Positions 46,691-58,121 of a stretch of DNA of 64,000 bases are shown here, piece by piece. The notes beneath the pieces are model-generated. The model worked only from the letters and a program-made list of their open reading frames with translations, was not told where the DNA came from and ran no database searches. Made by a program: the position numbers and the translations under genes. How positions within the stretch are numbered: the stretch's first letter is position 1; each line of letters begins with the position of its first letter. The stretch covers positions 21,672,373 to 21,736,372 of the forward strand of contig OY720643.1 of NCBI GenBank assembly GCA_963169105.1. Direction: 5' to 3'. This DNA comes from Ceriagrion tenellum (Eukaryota; Arthropoda; Insecta; Odonata; Coenagrionidae).

Positions 46691-47584
46691 TATACTCATG
46701 TCTAAAATGCCTTAAGTCTACTTACCGTATTTTTCCATCGATAACGCGCGTGTTATCTATACAAAAATGTTCGGATAATCGAAAAAAATGACGATGCGCG
46801 TTATGTAATGAAAATTGAAAAAATCCAAACATTTACATACCTATGTACACAATAATTTCAAGAAGAGTCTCGCAAAAATAAAATAGTCTGGAAGCATGCC
46901 TTTCTAATTGCATTCTGCTTTATACAGATCTGCTACTGTTACAGTTATTTCATCTCATAAATTCATGAGAAAAAGAAGAAACATATAATTTCTATACTTC
47001 ATTTATTCTAATGTGTAGTACTTCTTTATTCTAATACATAGTACTTCACGTATACGTAGAGTACGCCGTATTATATACACGTACGTATAAATATATGATA
47101 GGATAGGTAGATCACTCAAATCCAGGAAATTCTATATATATTCTTCCTTCAAATTGGTGACGTTTCCAACCCGTACAGTTCCTCAATCCATTTTCAAGTT
47201 TTTGCGATTTTTTTCTCGACGTCTCTTCTCAGACTCTCATTCATCAATTCCCTTCTCTCTAATACTACTTATTGGCATATAAATCAATCCATATCTACTG
47301 AAGCGTAATTTAGCAGGGAGTTATCACTAGGCTAGAACACATTCTTGCCTTACATACACAGAACATAACCGTTTCCTCTTCGAATAGAGTTTAAAAGTTG
47401 TTCTTTTATTAACTTACGGTAATCCATCTGGCAGAAGATCGGTGTTACAAATATTCCAGGAAAAGACTCGCATATCAATTTAAAGCGGATATTTTTTTTA
47501 TTAGGAGTATTCCATTTTACAGCAGTTTCCCTCCCCAAACCCAACACATTTATCTTTCCATAAATAGTAGGGTCCACTCATCAG
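46691..47584. other. Unassigned AT-rich DNA
   Basis: No gene recognised. ACGTATACG-type words cluster at 47,035-47,090. Confidence 0.55.
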
Positions 47585-48265
47585 GTCCATCACCCAATCC
47601 CCACTCTTCACCAGCCTCTAGCAAATACATCTTCCATATCCAACCCCCTCCTATTCATTTCCTCCCTCACTCCATCCCATCATGACTTATTGTGTCTTCT
47701 TCTTCTCCTTCGGCCTTCCGGAACCCATTTTAGAGCGGCTTTCGGTATTCATCCATCCCCCATTCTTTGGACGTGTCCATACCATCGTATTCTTCTCCCT
47801 TCAATAGTCTCCACTACATTCTTCTCTACCTCCATGATTTCTCTTATCTGCTCATTTCTAATTCTTTCTATTCTTGATTTCCTGGCCGACCTCCGCCAAA
47901 AGTCCATTTCAGTGGCTTAGTTTACTTTTTTCTCTTTCATTTTTTGTCCATGTTTTGGGTCCATAATGCATTACACTTTCTACAATTGCTTTATATATAT
48001 TTGTTTTTGTTCTAATGAGTATGTTGCTGCTCCATAATAAGGGATTCGGTATTCCAATTGCCCTTCGACTCTGGCACATCCGATTTTCTATATCCAATTT
48101 TGAGGATCCATCAATTTGTACTACTGATCCTAAATACCTGAAATGGGATACTCTTTTGATTTTATTCCCGTCAATTTCTACATCTTCATTGCTGCTGGTT
48201 AGATGTTGAGTTTTCTTCCAGTTAATTTTTAGACCCCATTTCTTACATTCAGCCCAACAGCTTAG
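47585..48265 (-). mobile_element. LINE ORF2 reverse-transcriptase C-terminal remnant
   Basis: This is the longest LINE coding relic. On the minus strand it runs from KWGLKINWKKTQHLTSSNED through VSHFRYLGSVVQIDGSSKLD, IENRMCQSRRAIGIPNPLLW and TKTNIYKAIVESVMHYGPKT to W. After a frame change come RIERIRNEQIREIMEVEKNV and VETIEGRRIRWYGHVQRMGD, and then AALKWVPEGRRRR. This matches the 'GL-IN--KT ... YLGS ... RI--AR-AFG ... K--IYK--V-SV-LYG-ETW ... RRIRWYGHVQRM ... EGRRRRGRPK' layout after the catalytic palm. The catalytic motif itself is upstream and missing. Frameshifts and stops make it inactive. Confidence 0.88.
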
Positions 48266-49179
48266 AGCGGATATGCTTTGGTTTTAAACAAACGTTCACT
48301 TAGACGATATTTTAACCCAACGTGAGTGTATTACCATGAATCAGTTAAAAGTCGGTAAGAAGCCTTTCCTATATTTTACTATTTTACTGAGGGGTCCTTT
48401 TTATTAATTAAGGAAAAATGATTGCTGGCATAAAAAATTATATTGAACCCATAAATCATTAAATCAAGGAATCTCGTGAAATGTACGAAAGGAAGAGTTA
48501 GGCCTAGATTTTATCGCATTCCGTAATTTCCGCATAAGGCTATTTTTTAACTTTTTAGGAGCCCTTCAGAAAATTTGGGCTCATAATGAGTATGACTGAA
48601 AATAAGCACTCTACTACCTCGTAGACTAAAATGATAAATCGGTGTAATACACTAGGTTAAAGATTTTTCATGGTTTATTTCTTGCGATTCCATTCATAGA
48701 CATTGTTTATAATAATCCTATTCATTTATCGTGCATAAACCATGGTTTTCATGCAATTATTTTCTACTGAACGGTTTCGTATGAAATTGTATTTTGTTAA
48801 AGCTGCAGATATTGATAAAGTAGTATAAATATATCGTTAAATAATGAGGTGAAAATTTTATATTGATTTAAAATTAACGGAAAATTCTGAAAAATACGAG
48901 AATTAAACTTTTAATGGAAGTGAGAACCGTAGGTAACTGTCTCAAATGCAAGGAAATATGTTTATAATTGTGTACTGTTGATATAAAGTTTTTTTGAGCA
49001 ACGTACACATAAGTATCCATTGTTGTCACGGTTCCTTGGCTTTGTCTTGAAATAAAGGATATCAGGGAATATTTTGAGCTCGGAGTGACTGGGGGAAGTC
49101 TCTGAAGTGAAAAACCGTGACCAATTTGGTTTTTGTATGAAGCGCACAGATGCCTGTCAGGAAAAAATACAAGCATACC
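48266..49179. other. Unassigned AT-rich DNA
   Basis: No gene recognised. Confidence 0.6.
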
Positions 49180-49680
49180 GGGACAACAAAGGAGGGTGGA
49201 GGAATGGGACGTGGGGGGTATTTTGAGAATGCACTCGTCCTAGCAATGCATCCCCCTAGGGGGGAGGGGGCGAGAGTGGGGGATGGGGGTAGCGGCGGAT
49301 GCAAACTCTCGGGTGTGGAGTAAGAAGCGGGGAGGGAGGGGTTTGAGGGGGACTTGAAATTCACGTCGGAGGAGATGGCCTCTTGTCTGCGTGCGCGATG
49401 AGCGTGTTTTGTTTGCATGCGCTCGCGAGCGAGTCGCACCGGTGTGGGTGGGAAGTCTCGCCGCGTCCCATGGCGAGGATCCTCGCGTGGGAATCAGAAA
49501 AGGGATGTGGGAATGGCTTCTGAAACGTCCTCCTCTTCCATCGCCTCAAAGCAAAAGGGAGGAAGTGTGCAAGCCAGCGTTGCACCCCTCGATCCGCGTA
49601 TCCAAAGCACGTAGCCCACTTGAGCCCGCCCAATTCCCATTCCGCCTCGTCGCCGTCCTTTAACGGCCGAGCCACTGCAG
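49180..49680. other. GC-rich island with strong G-quadruplex motif
   Basis: At 49,259-49,289 the plus strand has four runs of at least five G (GGGGGGAGGGGG, CGAGAGTGGGGG, ATGGGGG), a strong quadruplex motif, preceded by the palindrome CCCCCTAGGGGG. Further right (49,380-49,500) CG dinucleotides are frequent (GCGCTCGCGAGCGAGTCGC). Overlapping frames on both strands (minus 49,062-49,439 and 49,361-49,726; plus 49,391-49,663) have no known domain. It looks like a CpG island that could be a promoter, but no gene can be assigned. Confidence 0.5.
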
Positions 49681-51000
49681 GTCGTCTGACGACTCTCACC
49701 GTAGACTGCCGTTTACGATCTCCCAAACCCCTTAAGCACGGTTAAATTTCTCTCGGAATGTTCTCCTCAAGACTTTGTACAAGAGGATTTTTGATACAAA
49801 GGACACCAAAATGACGACCACATAAACGACTCCTGATGTTTTTGTTTCACGATATTAAAGCTCATTTCATGCGGTGAAATTTCTTCACCAACTTCCTCCA
49901 CAAGATCTTGTACAGGATAATGCTATGCCGAAATATATACCATGCTGGTGGTCAAATTAACGATTCCTGGCATGTCTAATTTTTACGATCTTGAAGGATA
50001 TTTCACACGCTGTATTTTCTTTGTCTTTGTTGCAGTCTTTGTCGCAGTATATTGTAAAAGAAAGACAAAATGAAACTAATGTAGACGGTAACAAAAACGG
50101 CTCTCACCATCGTTTGCCACCCACAATCTTTGAGCCCCTTTCATACGGTGATATTTTTCTCTGAATTTCCCTTACAGTATCTTGCGCAGGAGGTTACTTC
50201 GGGTACTGAAACTTACTAGTGATCACATAAGAGGCTCTAGTCATTTCGGTCATCTGCGACCTTTCGGCCTCTTTTACACGGTGAATTTTATCGCCAAATT
50301 TCATCGACAATTTCATGTTCAGGAGGGCTTTTTAACAACATGAATAAGACAGTTAAGATTACATAATCTTATATCCCATCCTTTCCATTTACGATCTCTA
50401 AACTCCTTTTAAGCTGCTAAAAGTTTCGAAAAATTTACTCCACAATATCTATTATATTACATCTACATCTACGTAATACCCTGCGAGCCACCACGAGGGT
50501 GCGTGGCAGGGGGTGAAGATCACCACTCAGTTTCCAAGGAATACACCATGATCTATCTTATGTTAAATGATGAAGATAGTTTTGAAAAAATAGTAATTCT
50601 AGCCTCAAATAAGTTTTCCAACAAATAGTATACGGGCAAATGATAGATACTTGGAAAAATCTGTCAGAATACAATACAGAGTAAAATCAGCCCATTCTAG
50701 CAGACTTAATAGGCCGCGATTAAGTCAAAGTAGAACAAATTCTTAGTTAACGTTATGTACGTTTAAACGTTGACTTAGGGCGAGTTTATACATTCGACAA
50801 AAAGTCACACCGATTACCTAGTCTCAATTATTACATAATCTTAATCATATTATTGGCTAATGTGGAAATGACATCATACTGGTTGTCATATGGATGACTC
50901 TCACAATAGCTGCCATTGGTATTCTTGAAATCACTTACACACGGTGAAATGTTTTGCTAACTTCCCTAAAAGATCTTGAACCAAGACAGCGCCGGCATTG
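49681..51000. repeat. Divergent tandem array of ~135-bp monomers
   Basis: A diverged ACGGTGAAAT-type anchor recurs at 49,738, 49,871, 50,007, 50,145, 50,278 and about 50,413, then at 50,941 after an interruption. Spacings are 133, 136, 138, 133 and about 135 bp. Each unit also carries, in order, a CTCACCATCG/TTTGCCA-like segment, an ACGATCT(T)-like segment, CTCCACAAGATCTTGTACAG-like sequence, and a GGTCACATAA-like segment. Monomers are strongly diverged, so this is an old satellite-like array. It begins directly after the GC-rich island. Confidence 0.8.
50453..50870 (-). mobile_element. LINE 3' end inserted in the tandem array
   Basis: The left edge reads ATTACATCTACATCTACGTA followed by ATACCCTGCGAGCCACC and ACGAGGGTGCGTGGCAGG. 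That is the reverse complement of the 3' end of the 43.9-44.4 kb LINE family, with the same TAGATGTAGATG tail. It breaks the sixth ~135-bp monomer, which resumes near 50,870. The right boundary is estimated from the array period; the internal part is too diverged to translate. Confidence 0.7.
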
Positions 51001-51066
51001 GCAAAGGAGTAACGTCGTCGCATGCTAACCCGGAGTGTGCGGTTTTGAATCCCTTCTTGGTAGTTA
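50991..51066 (+). mobile_element. tRNA-like SINE head
   Basis: GCCGGCATTGGCAAAGGAGT supplies an A-box-like D-arm, GTCGCATGCTAACCCGGAG the anticodon region, and GTGCGGTTTTGAATCCC a B-box/T-arm. Pairing in the acceptor stem is poor and the body is short. It resembles the 55.2 kb SINE in starting GCCGGC, but the two are not clearly the same family. Confidence 0.45.
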
Positions 51067-54000
51067 ACCTGATCGTCTTGCATGATTTGGTGCGCTCGTA
51101 TAAACATATGTAGTAAATAAGCGATCATTGGCATAAACTGACTACTTAAGTATTAATTTTTCGCAATTTCTCGAAATGTCCCATTGTTTTAACAATTATA
51201 GTATTTACGAGGGACAAATGTACTCCAATACCAATTATCGTACATTGGTTCATTTATTTACGTCATATAAAATATATCAGGTGATAAATTCTCAAATTTT
51301 ACAATTTGTAGATTGTTCAATATTATCAGACTATTGCAATATTGGCTCCAGTCATTTGCATATGTGAGAGAAATTTATAGCCAAATGGTTTCCATTCTTG
51401 GTTTCAGCAGAACTGAATGGCTAATATCGGTTAGCTCTCTGCATTGATGTTGCACTTTATTAACCATGCTGCCTGCTTTGTGAATGCATATCTAAATCAC
51501 AGGCTTTTGCGATGGGATTCATGCATGGGTGCACCGGTATACCGTCCGCTGAGTTTCCATCAGGCGTGGAATCCACTAATATCCTCTCATGTCTGTCAAC
51601 TCCTACGTTATTTTTACTATTGGATATTATTTTACGTTTGGCGCATAGTACACAGAGAATACCATTTATTTTATCTCTCGCTCAAGCGCTCTTTCTGGTA
51701 TAATTTTACGCTCATTCAAATTTGATTATTATTGGAAGTCCGCCAAATCTTACGAAAAAAGGCTCAGTAGTGTTTTATTCGTTCCTGCTTTGCTTCTATT
51801 TCCGCTCTGAATATATTGCGTTAATTTCTAGAAAAATGCAAACATAAAAGCTCCCTTCGTTTTACGATCCAAAAAGATAAAACATGATCCAGATTTTCGA
51901 ATGCAGTCCTCAACCATTTTTGCCGATGTCCCAATGCATTTCTTGCAGAGCTTGTTTATTTCTCTCGAAAGGGAACATAAAGCTATAATAAAATGTACTG
52001 AAAACCGTTTTGTGCTCTGTTGACAATTTTTTAAAATTGTACCATGCCTTAAGAAGTTAATATAATGCACTATCTTTAATGATGTATCTTAAGTCAGCAA
52101 ATGAAGGCATATTGTTTCGTAGTTTTTATTTTAACCAGCCCCTACTTACTCCCTATAGAACTTTCAAAATGCGTATTATGCAAGTTAACTTCCTTGTGTT
52201 CCAAAAAAAGCCTCGTATCCTTCTTAAAAATTGCTGTGGCTTCCCAGAAGTCTCTCTTTCCTCCTACCAGCGTTTTTGTTCCAACTCTCGACGTTTTCCT
52301 CATCCGAGAGATAGAACCTCTAATTATCGCTCAGCCTCCGTTTACTTCCTTTTATCAAAGAGTATGTTATGAAACCTTAAAAATATATGCTATTAATTCA
52401 TCAATTAATAATAATATCCAAACGACGAGTTTTACCGTAGTGTTCTGCATAAAATTTTCTATTTGCTTGAGGTTATCCCTTATATTAGTATGTTAACTGA
52501 GAAAATGTAAATATCCTCAGCTCCTTTATGTTTTGCTGCTTAAATACCAAATCGTAACATAAGGCAACCTCTTCCCTGGCTCGTGTTTTTAAATTTCCTT
52601 CCTTAAAGTAAGATTTTGCACTGCGTTAGATCTGTTGGAACAACGTATGAAATTGGAAATGACTTTAACCAGAACCTAAAAAAAACGTTTGAAAGCATAT
52701 CGTGGTATTTACGTATCATGTCGTCTAAGTTTTCCAATAAGCTGGGGAATTATGTCATCGCTGTGAAAGTTGAAGTGTCATTACAGTGGACTTTTATTGG
52801 TAATTAGCAAAAAGCAAGATATAACGTTAGACAAATAAAAGTATTGCCCATAGCATTTAAAGGATGCCTAAATGAGGACAGAGGATCATTCAAATTGTTT
52901 GGCCATTGTAATGAGGAATCATTTATTCTACTAAGGCATTACAAGACGAATCAAATTACCAAAAATACATAAGATTCAGACTGAGTAAATGAATAAAATC
53001 AGCTTACTTATGTGAATATAATAAAATATTCATTTTGTTTTAATTGGAACTTGATTCTAAATATCCTTATTCCATTGCATATAAGAGTCTGAAATTATGA
53101 CTTATGTAGAACCGAGGCTTTTTAAAATAGGGGAATGAAAGACGAGGGAGGGAACTAATTCAAATATGGAGGTAAATTTGGGAAGAGGCTTTTTGTAATG
53201 AAATATGTAATAAACTTTTGATCACTCGTGGCCAAACTAAACGAACAGGAAATCCTATTTAACAATAATTAATCATAGATTACTGCGGCCTCGTTAAGGA
53301 ATAGAAAGTAGTAATCTATGAGAAGCATATTCTAAATTATATATCTGCAAAAGTACCTTAAAACTAATTGTGAGCAAGTCAGAGCTCATACTGTACAATT
53401 AAAAAATCCCTGACTCAGACAGATGACTTATCCCTTTTAGATGGGTAACTTGAACGTAATGTCACATGGCATAACGAACGCTACTTCAAATTCAGAAAAT
53501 TGCTTGACCTACAGCCACATTATCCTTCGCTACAGAGGTGATACTTTACCGGGCTACCTGTAATTTTTATTCTACTCGAGTCACTTACAGTGAATATACA
53601 GTGACAGCATATTTCCCTCATTTTCTTGCCTTAAACAGGTCAAGTCATGAAATGTCCATCTCGGGACATGATGGGTGTTTATTGCTAGGTCTCTCTCCGG
53701 TCTACATTGTTACGACTGAGCGGTCCGTACTGATAGCACATTTATACGCGAACTTTTGAGCCAGTCTCGGTGAAATGTCAGCATTTGCCTTTCATCTTTA
53801 TATCTCTGAGATAACTATGGAATAATTTTCCGAAAATGAGGTAATGTTTCAACAGAGAATTTAAATAAGTGATGAAACCCTCCGTTTTTGGTATGGGAAA
53901 GAACATCATGCTGCATCAGAAGAATATTTGTGGTGTTTGACGTCACCCTCCTCATTTTAATTAACGCCGAAGATGAATATCTTCGTCCATTATTCCTTTG

Positions 54001-54231
54001 ACGCTAGAATTGGAATGGATAGTTCTGCCATCTATCCACGCACGCACGCAGAACCCTCCCAAAGTTCACCCTCTTATCAGACTCCCTCTGTTCATTCGCC
54101 ATTCCGTTTAATCCCATCTAGCTTTAAGCATTCCCTTCCTTCCCTCTCCTCACGTATCACGAATGCAAATGAAGACCTCAGGCGGAGCCTTTAAAACCGC
54201 CTTCCGTGATGGGACTGAGGGAATCGTGCTT
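51067..54231. other. Unassigned AT-rich DNA
   Basis: No gene recognised. The 131-codon plus frame at 52,101-52,496 overlaps a second plus frame (52,079-52,372) and has no domain. Confidence 0.55.
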
Positions 54232-54264
54232 ATCAGTGGCAGTGAATATGAGGGCTGTATTCAC
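54232..54264. repeat. 33-bp motif shared with 57.53 kb
   Basis: ATCGTGCTTATCAGTGGCAG followed by TGAATATGAGGGCT is repeated at 57,532-57,564 with two or three differences, in the same orientation, exactly 3,300 bp away. Flanks do not match. Confidence 0.7.
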
Positions 54265-55224
54265 GCGAGGGAAATGTACCGCTTTAGAGTTGATCAGATA
54301 TTGATTAAGAGGGAAATTATGAACGCTTATTGTATGCAGAATTGATCAAACGTGTTATACATGCTAATGTTGAAAAATGGTGAAATTTTAAGATTTTATG
54401 AATAAGACTAGTCACTCTTTTCTCCTCTTGACTAAAACATTGAGGATTTAAGTCATGTTACATAAAACTGCCAGCCTATATTAAACTAATATTTTAGATG
54501 TAAACTTTCAGGATTTATAAGTCTGAAATTCCACCGGCCACGTAAGTAATAATATATTTCAGCTCCTTTCTTGGTGCAAAATTCTCTATGACAACCAATC
54601 GTGCTTAATTGAGGCATTTTAATTTAAGATACTCAGTGATGGCTATGTCCAAATGTGTCCAAAGTATTCTCCTCTTCCAGGTTAAATCATACTCTTGAGC
54701 AGCACCCTCGTTGCTAGTTTCCTTCATTCAGGCCTAATGGTACAATAATCATTCGTATCACCGTCAACAATTGGCTTTTTGACTTCCAATAATGGTTTAA
54801 TGTCTTGAATTCTTACTGATAGTGATTGCTTTTGACATCATAATAAATTAACCTAATGCTTAGGAATCTTTTTATATACAGTTTAAACCATTTTTTACAT
54901 CTTTTTTTACTTTTTTTGACAATTTATTTCCCTGCCCAATTTATTTTTAGAGAAACTGACTTTTAAGCATAGTTATCTTGGAAAATATGAATTTTTAAAG
55001 CAATGTGGGAATGAGGTATGAACAGTACTACGAGACGATCGATAAATAAGAGATGGCACAAAAGAAATTTACATGGTCAACTCTAAAAAAACAAGTATTA
55101 AGGGGTAAATAGCTTGGAATGATCGTGATAGGAAAGACTAGATGACTAAAGTAAAGTCGGTCGGAAAAACTCAGATTGGACTTAATGTTGTCTTAGGTCT
55201 GATTTGGTGGAAATGGTGGAAAAT
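54265..55224. other. Unassigned AT-rich DNA
   Basis: No gene recognised. Confidence 0.6.
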
Positions 55225-55430
55225 GCCGGCCCCGGTGGCGGCGGGGTAAAGTCCTCGCCTGCCAACTCGAGGGTCGTGGGTTCGAGTCCCGCCTCGGTAG
55301 TTTATTCACTACATGGGAGTGAATAGGGGACCATGAGGGACATGGGAGTTTGTGTTCGTCATAGATATATCAAAACACTTGTAATTGGGGAAAACCTGTA
55401 AGTGTTAAAGAAATTATTATTATTATTAAT
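55225..55430 (+). mobile_element. tRNA-derived SINE with (ATT)n tail
   Basis: The head (55,225-55,300) has an A-box GGTGGCGGCGGGG, an anticodon-type loop CTGCCAA after CTCGC, and a perfect T-arm (GTGGG TTCGAGT CCCGC) with the B-box GGTTCGAGTCC. The anticodon arm resembles tRNA-Gly(GCC), but that parentage is inferred. A unique body of ~125 bp follows (CTACATGGGAGTGAATAGGG and TCATAGATATATC), ending in an ATT microsatellite (55,412-55,429). Internal pol III promoter boxes appear intact, so this copy may once have been mobile. I could not define a target duplication. Confidence 0.85.
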
Positions 55431-56560
55431 CAACTTTGACTCTTTTTTATATTTATCATTGTGGATAAATGCTATAAGTTTTCCTTTGTTGTATAGGGGC
55501 ATTAAAGGATAAGAATTAGAGGGCTGCGTCAGCGACTTTAAGCTGGCAATTATCGTAAAAATTTATAATACAATCTTCGATATTAAAGACTGAAAATAGG
55601 AAAAACTTTTGCGGTGACTTTATTCCGGAGATATTTGCAGTGTAATGGAAGAAAACTGGATTTTTCTCGGGGGATTTGAAATTATTTATCCAGTATGTGT
55701 AAAATCTGGTGAACGACTGGGCTTTTCTGTGATTCTACTGACGTCAGTAATTATAATGATAGTTTTTTTTCAAATATCCTCTGTGATCTGTCTTACCCTC
55801 TTCCTTCTTTCCTCCACCTGACATTCACCTTGAAGACGGAAACTCCCCCCAATCCTTTCCAGTTATTCTCAGCTATTTTGTCACGCTGAAGTCACTGGAT
55901 CTTCTATCTTTTTCATCTCCCACAACATGAAAAACACACATTATCCCTCCTTCTCATCTTAAGGTAATGCGAGCGAGATATTTCCCTAATCCTAATTGAA
56001 ACCATATTCAATGTACATTGTTATAGTTTCACCAACTGTGAGACACACGAATTAAATACTGCCTTATTAATGGTGCAAAAAAATAGTTTTACATGACAGA
56101 AACTATAAGTAATCAAATGAAAATATCTAAGTAAGTCTTTAACTTGACTCATTTTTCACGCGGTACGTTTGAAACTCCGTCAAAACGGAAGATTTATTGT
56201 GATCTCGAAGAATTTACTGCGGTGACTATATGATTAATTTTCTAAAATAGTTTTCAATAACACAAACTACGCACTGTTGATTTTTTGGCGAGATCTAAGT
56301 GCAGGAAATGCCTCATTTTCAATATAAGGTCTCTCTGGAGTACATACACGTACCATTTCCCATGTAAAAGGGCTAGTATATCCTGGCAAATAAATCGGCA
56401 AGTAATGTAGTAAGGGGTTGAATTTTTGGTGTCAATGGAAGGGTGATATATTTTTCTTTAAAATGAGACCAAAATCATTGATTCTAGGTAAAGTGATATT
56501 TCGCTCAAACTACCCAAAAGTTGTTTTATTCGAGGAATACGAACGCGTAGTTGATGTCTC
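55431..56560. other. Unassigned DNA
   Basis: No gene recognised. Confidence 0.6.
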
Positions 56561-56805
56561 TTAACCCTTTGAATGCGGTATGACGTGATTTCACGTCATG
56601 TTTGTATATACGCTGGTGCTGATGACGTTATATCACGTCATGGGTACTGTGAGTGTTCCAGCTTTCACCACTAGGGGGCCTAGTGGAAGTTCCCTAGTGA
56701 AATCTGGACCACTCACGGGGACCCATGACGTGATATAACGTCATGAGCACCAGCGTATATACAAACATGACGTGAAATCACGTCATGCCGCACTCACAGG
56801 GTTAA
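56561..56805. mobile_element. piggyBac-type MITE: 245-bp near-perfect palindrome flanked by TTAA
   Basis: The element is bounded by TTAA on both sides (56,561-56,564 and 56,802-56,805). Ends read CCCTTTGAATGCGG left and, complemented, CCCTGTGAGTGCGG right: the TTAA target and CCC-starting terminus of piggyBac elements. The arms match almost base for base for about 90 bp (GTATGACGTGATTTCACGTC, TTTGTATATACGCTGGTGCT, ATGACGTTATATCACGTCAT). Each arm contains two smaller palindromes, TGACGTGATTTCACGTCA and TGACGTTATATCACGTCA, with CRE-like ACGTCA half-sites. The centre (CTAGGGGGCCTAG) is again palindromic. No coding capacity. Confidence 0.9.
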
Positions 56806-57531
56806 TAATGTCAGCCATGATAGTCGAAATCATGGTTGAAAAGGAAGAAAAAGGTTGAGGTTACAAAACATCAAATCTTTCTGCTTAAAAATCAACTCTA
56901 ATGCAAAACTCGAGGGTTTATAACGACATTGGACAAATAGGTCCACTTCTGTCACTTGTGCTCTTGGATTGAAAAACAGTAGTTGAAAGTTGATTGGTTA
57001 ATCATATTTCGAGATTCGAAATTACAGCGACGCCATCTGCACATGGATGATCACTCACGTGAACTAAGCCCTAAGATATAGTTCACGTAGCTTCCTTGTG
57101 CGAAACCCACTTTCTTTATGATTTACCCTCCACCCCTTGTTTACACTAATTATCCTTATGAAATGTAGGGCCTAAATATTATTTCCTGCCTGTTATACCA
57201 TGAAACGATCTCCATTGTCTTTCCATTACCATCAAAACCATTTTCTGAAACATTTGCACAACTTTATCTAAAAACAAATACTGTCATAATGTTGCATGAA
57301 AGGAATGTAAATAGGAATGAAAATATAAACGTAATAATCAGTCACATTCACAATACTATTTCAATTGCCAGTATCGTTTTTTATTCCACAAGTACTCAAC
57401 GAAAGGTATAAGCTTGACTCAAGAGGTCAATCCTTTCGCTGTATAGTTGTGGCCATATAGTTAAGTAAGCGGCTACAAAATGCTTTCTTTTGCAGATAAC
57501 GATTGATTTTTACCACAAAACCATCGTGTTT
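56806..57531. other. Unassigned AT-rich DNA
   Basis: No gene recognised. Confidence 0.6.
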
Positions 57532-57564
57532 ATCAGTGGCAGTGAATATGAGGACTATACACAA
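57532..57564. repeat. Second copy of the 33-bp motif
   Basis: ATCGTGTTTATCAGTGGCAG followed by TGAATATGAGGACT; partner at 54,232-54,264. Confidence 0.7.
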
Positions 57565-57622
57565 AGCGTAGTTCATGTATTTTGAGCTGTACATAAAGCG
57601 TAGGTCAGACTATTTTGGGCTG
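57558..57622. repeat. Two-copy 32-33-bp tandem repeat
   Basis: TACACAAAGCGTAGTTCATG-type and TACATAAAGCGTAGGTCAGA-type units follow directly, each ending TATTTTG(A/G)GCTG. Confidence 0.75.
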
Positions 57623-57712
57623 GTTAGGTGCAGCATGTAGGTCCTATGTACCATAATTAACTTATATGCTGAACTAATTACCCAGGCTAGTAAAGCGTAT
57701 CTGTTTGCAACA

Positions 57713-58121
57713 CGTTCGATTGGCAGTGTGTTTAATTAGACCCTAGTCATGGATCTGTTGAGGATAAAAAATACTTTACTGCTTGATTTGTGTATATATT
57801 TTCTAACCAATAGTATTAAAAAAATCCCTGCAGAGGAGAATGTTTTTAAAGGAAACCCGATTCCTACTTGAGTGTCTTGTGGAGGGCACTTCAAGTACAG
57901 TACTCCGTCTGTCGGAAGAGACGTTAAGCCATGGTCCCCTTGGCGCCTTTCGTTAAGAGCAGGCTAATGCCGACGCCGGGTTTCTATCCACACTTCCTCC
58001 CTTACCTATCCCCTATGGCGCAAATGACCTTAGCTATCGGTGACCTCCCCAAATGTCCAATCCAATCCAGAATAAAAATGATGCGTGCGCACTATGTCAG
58101 TATTACAGAGGAAAGATGGCC
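57713..58121. repeat. Local duplication, copy split by a SINE
   Basis: Left part 57,713-57,824 (TTTGCAACACGTTC ... TTGAGGATAAAAAATAC) and right part 58,071-58,121 (AATAAAAATGATGCG, TATTACAGAGG, GATGGCC) together make about 163 bp, aligning with the continuous 161-bp copy at 58,935-59,095. The SINE lies at the junction, flanked by similar TTAAAAAAAT and AATAAAAATG. Confidence 0.8.
57825..58070 (+). mobile_element. SINE, second copy of the 30.6 kb family
   Basis: The 246-bp element matches 30,644-30,885 in order: GCAGAGGAGAATG, ACTTGAGTGTCTTGTGGAGG with its pairing half CACTTCAAGT, TTTCGTTAAGAGCAGGCTAA, GCGCAAATGACCTTAGC, and the end CAATCCAATCC. It lacks the tRNA-like head of the other copy, so it is 5'-truncated. 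The surrounding duplicated sequence gives an independent check of both ends. The plus frame at 57,931-58,146 is fortuitous. Confidence 0.85.

Noticed and set aside
49681..51000. CRISPR array
   Set aside because: The ~135-bp period is a diverged tandem repeat without identical short repeats and unique spacers; the window is eukaryotic.
54232..54264. U4 snRNA gene or pseudogene
   Set aside because: Only about ten bases (CAGTGGCAGT) match; the rest does not.
55225..55300. Functional tRNA-Gly gene at 55.2 kb
   Set aside because: The tRNA-like part continues into a SINE body with an ATT tail, and the D-arm is not canonical.
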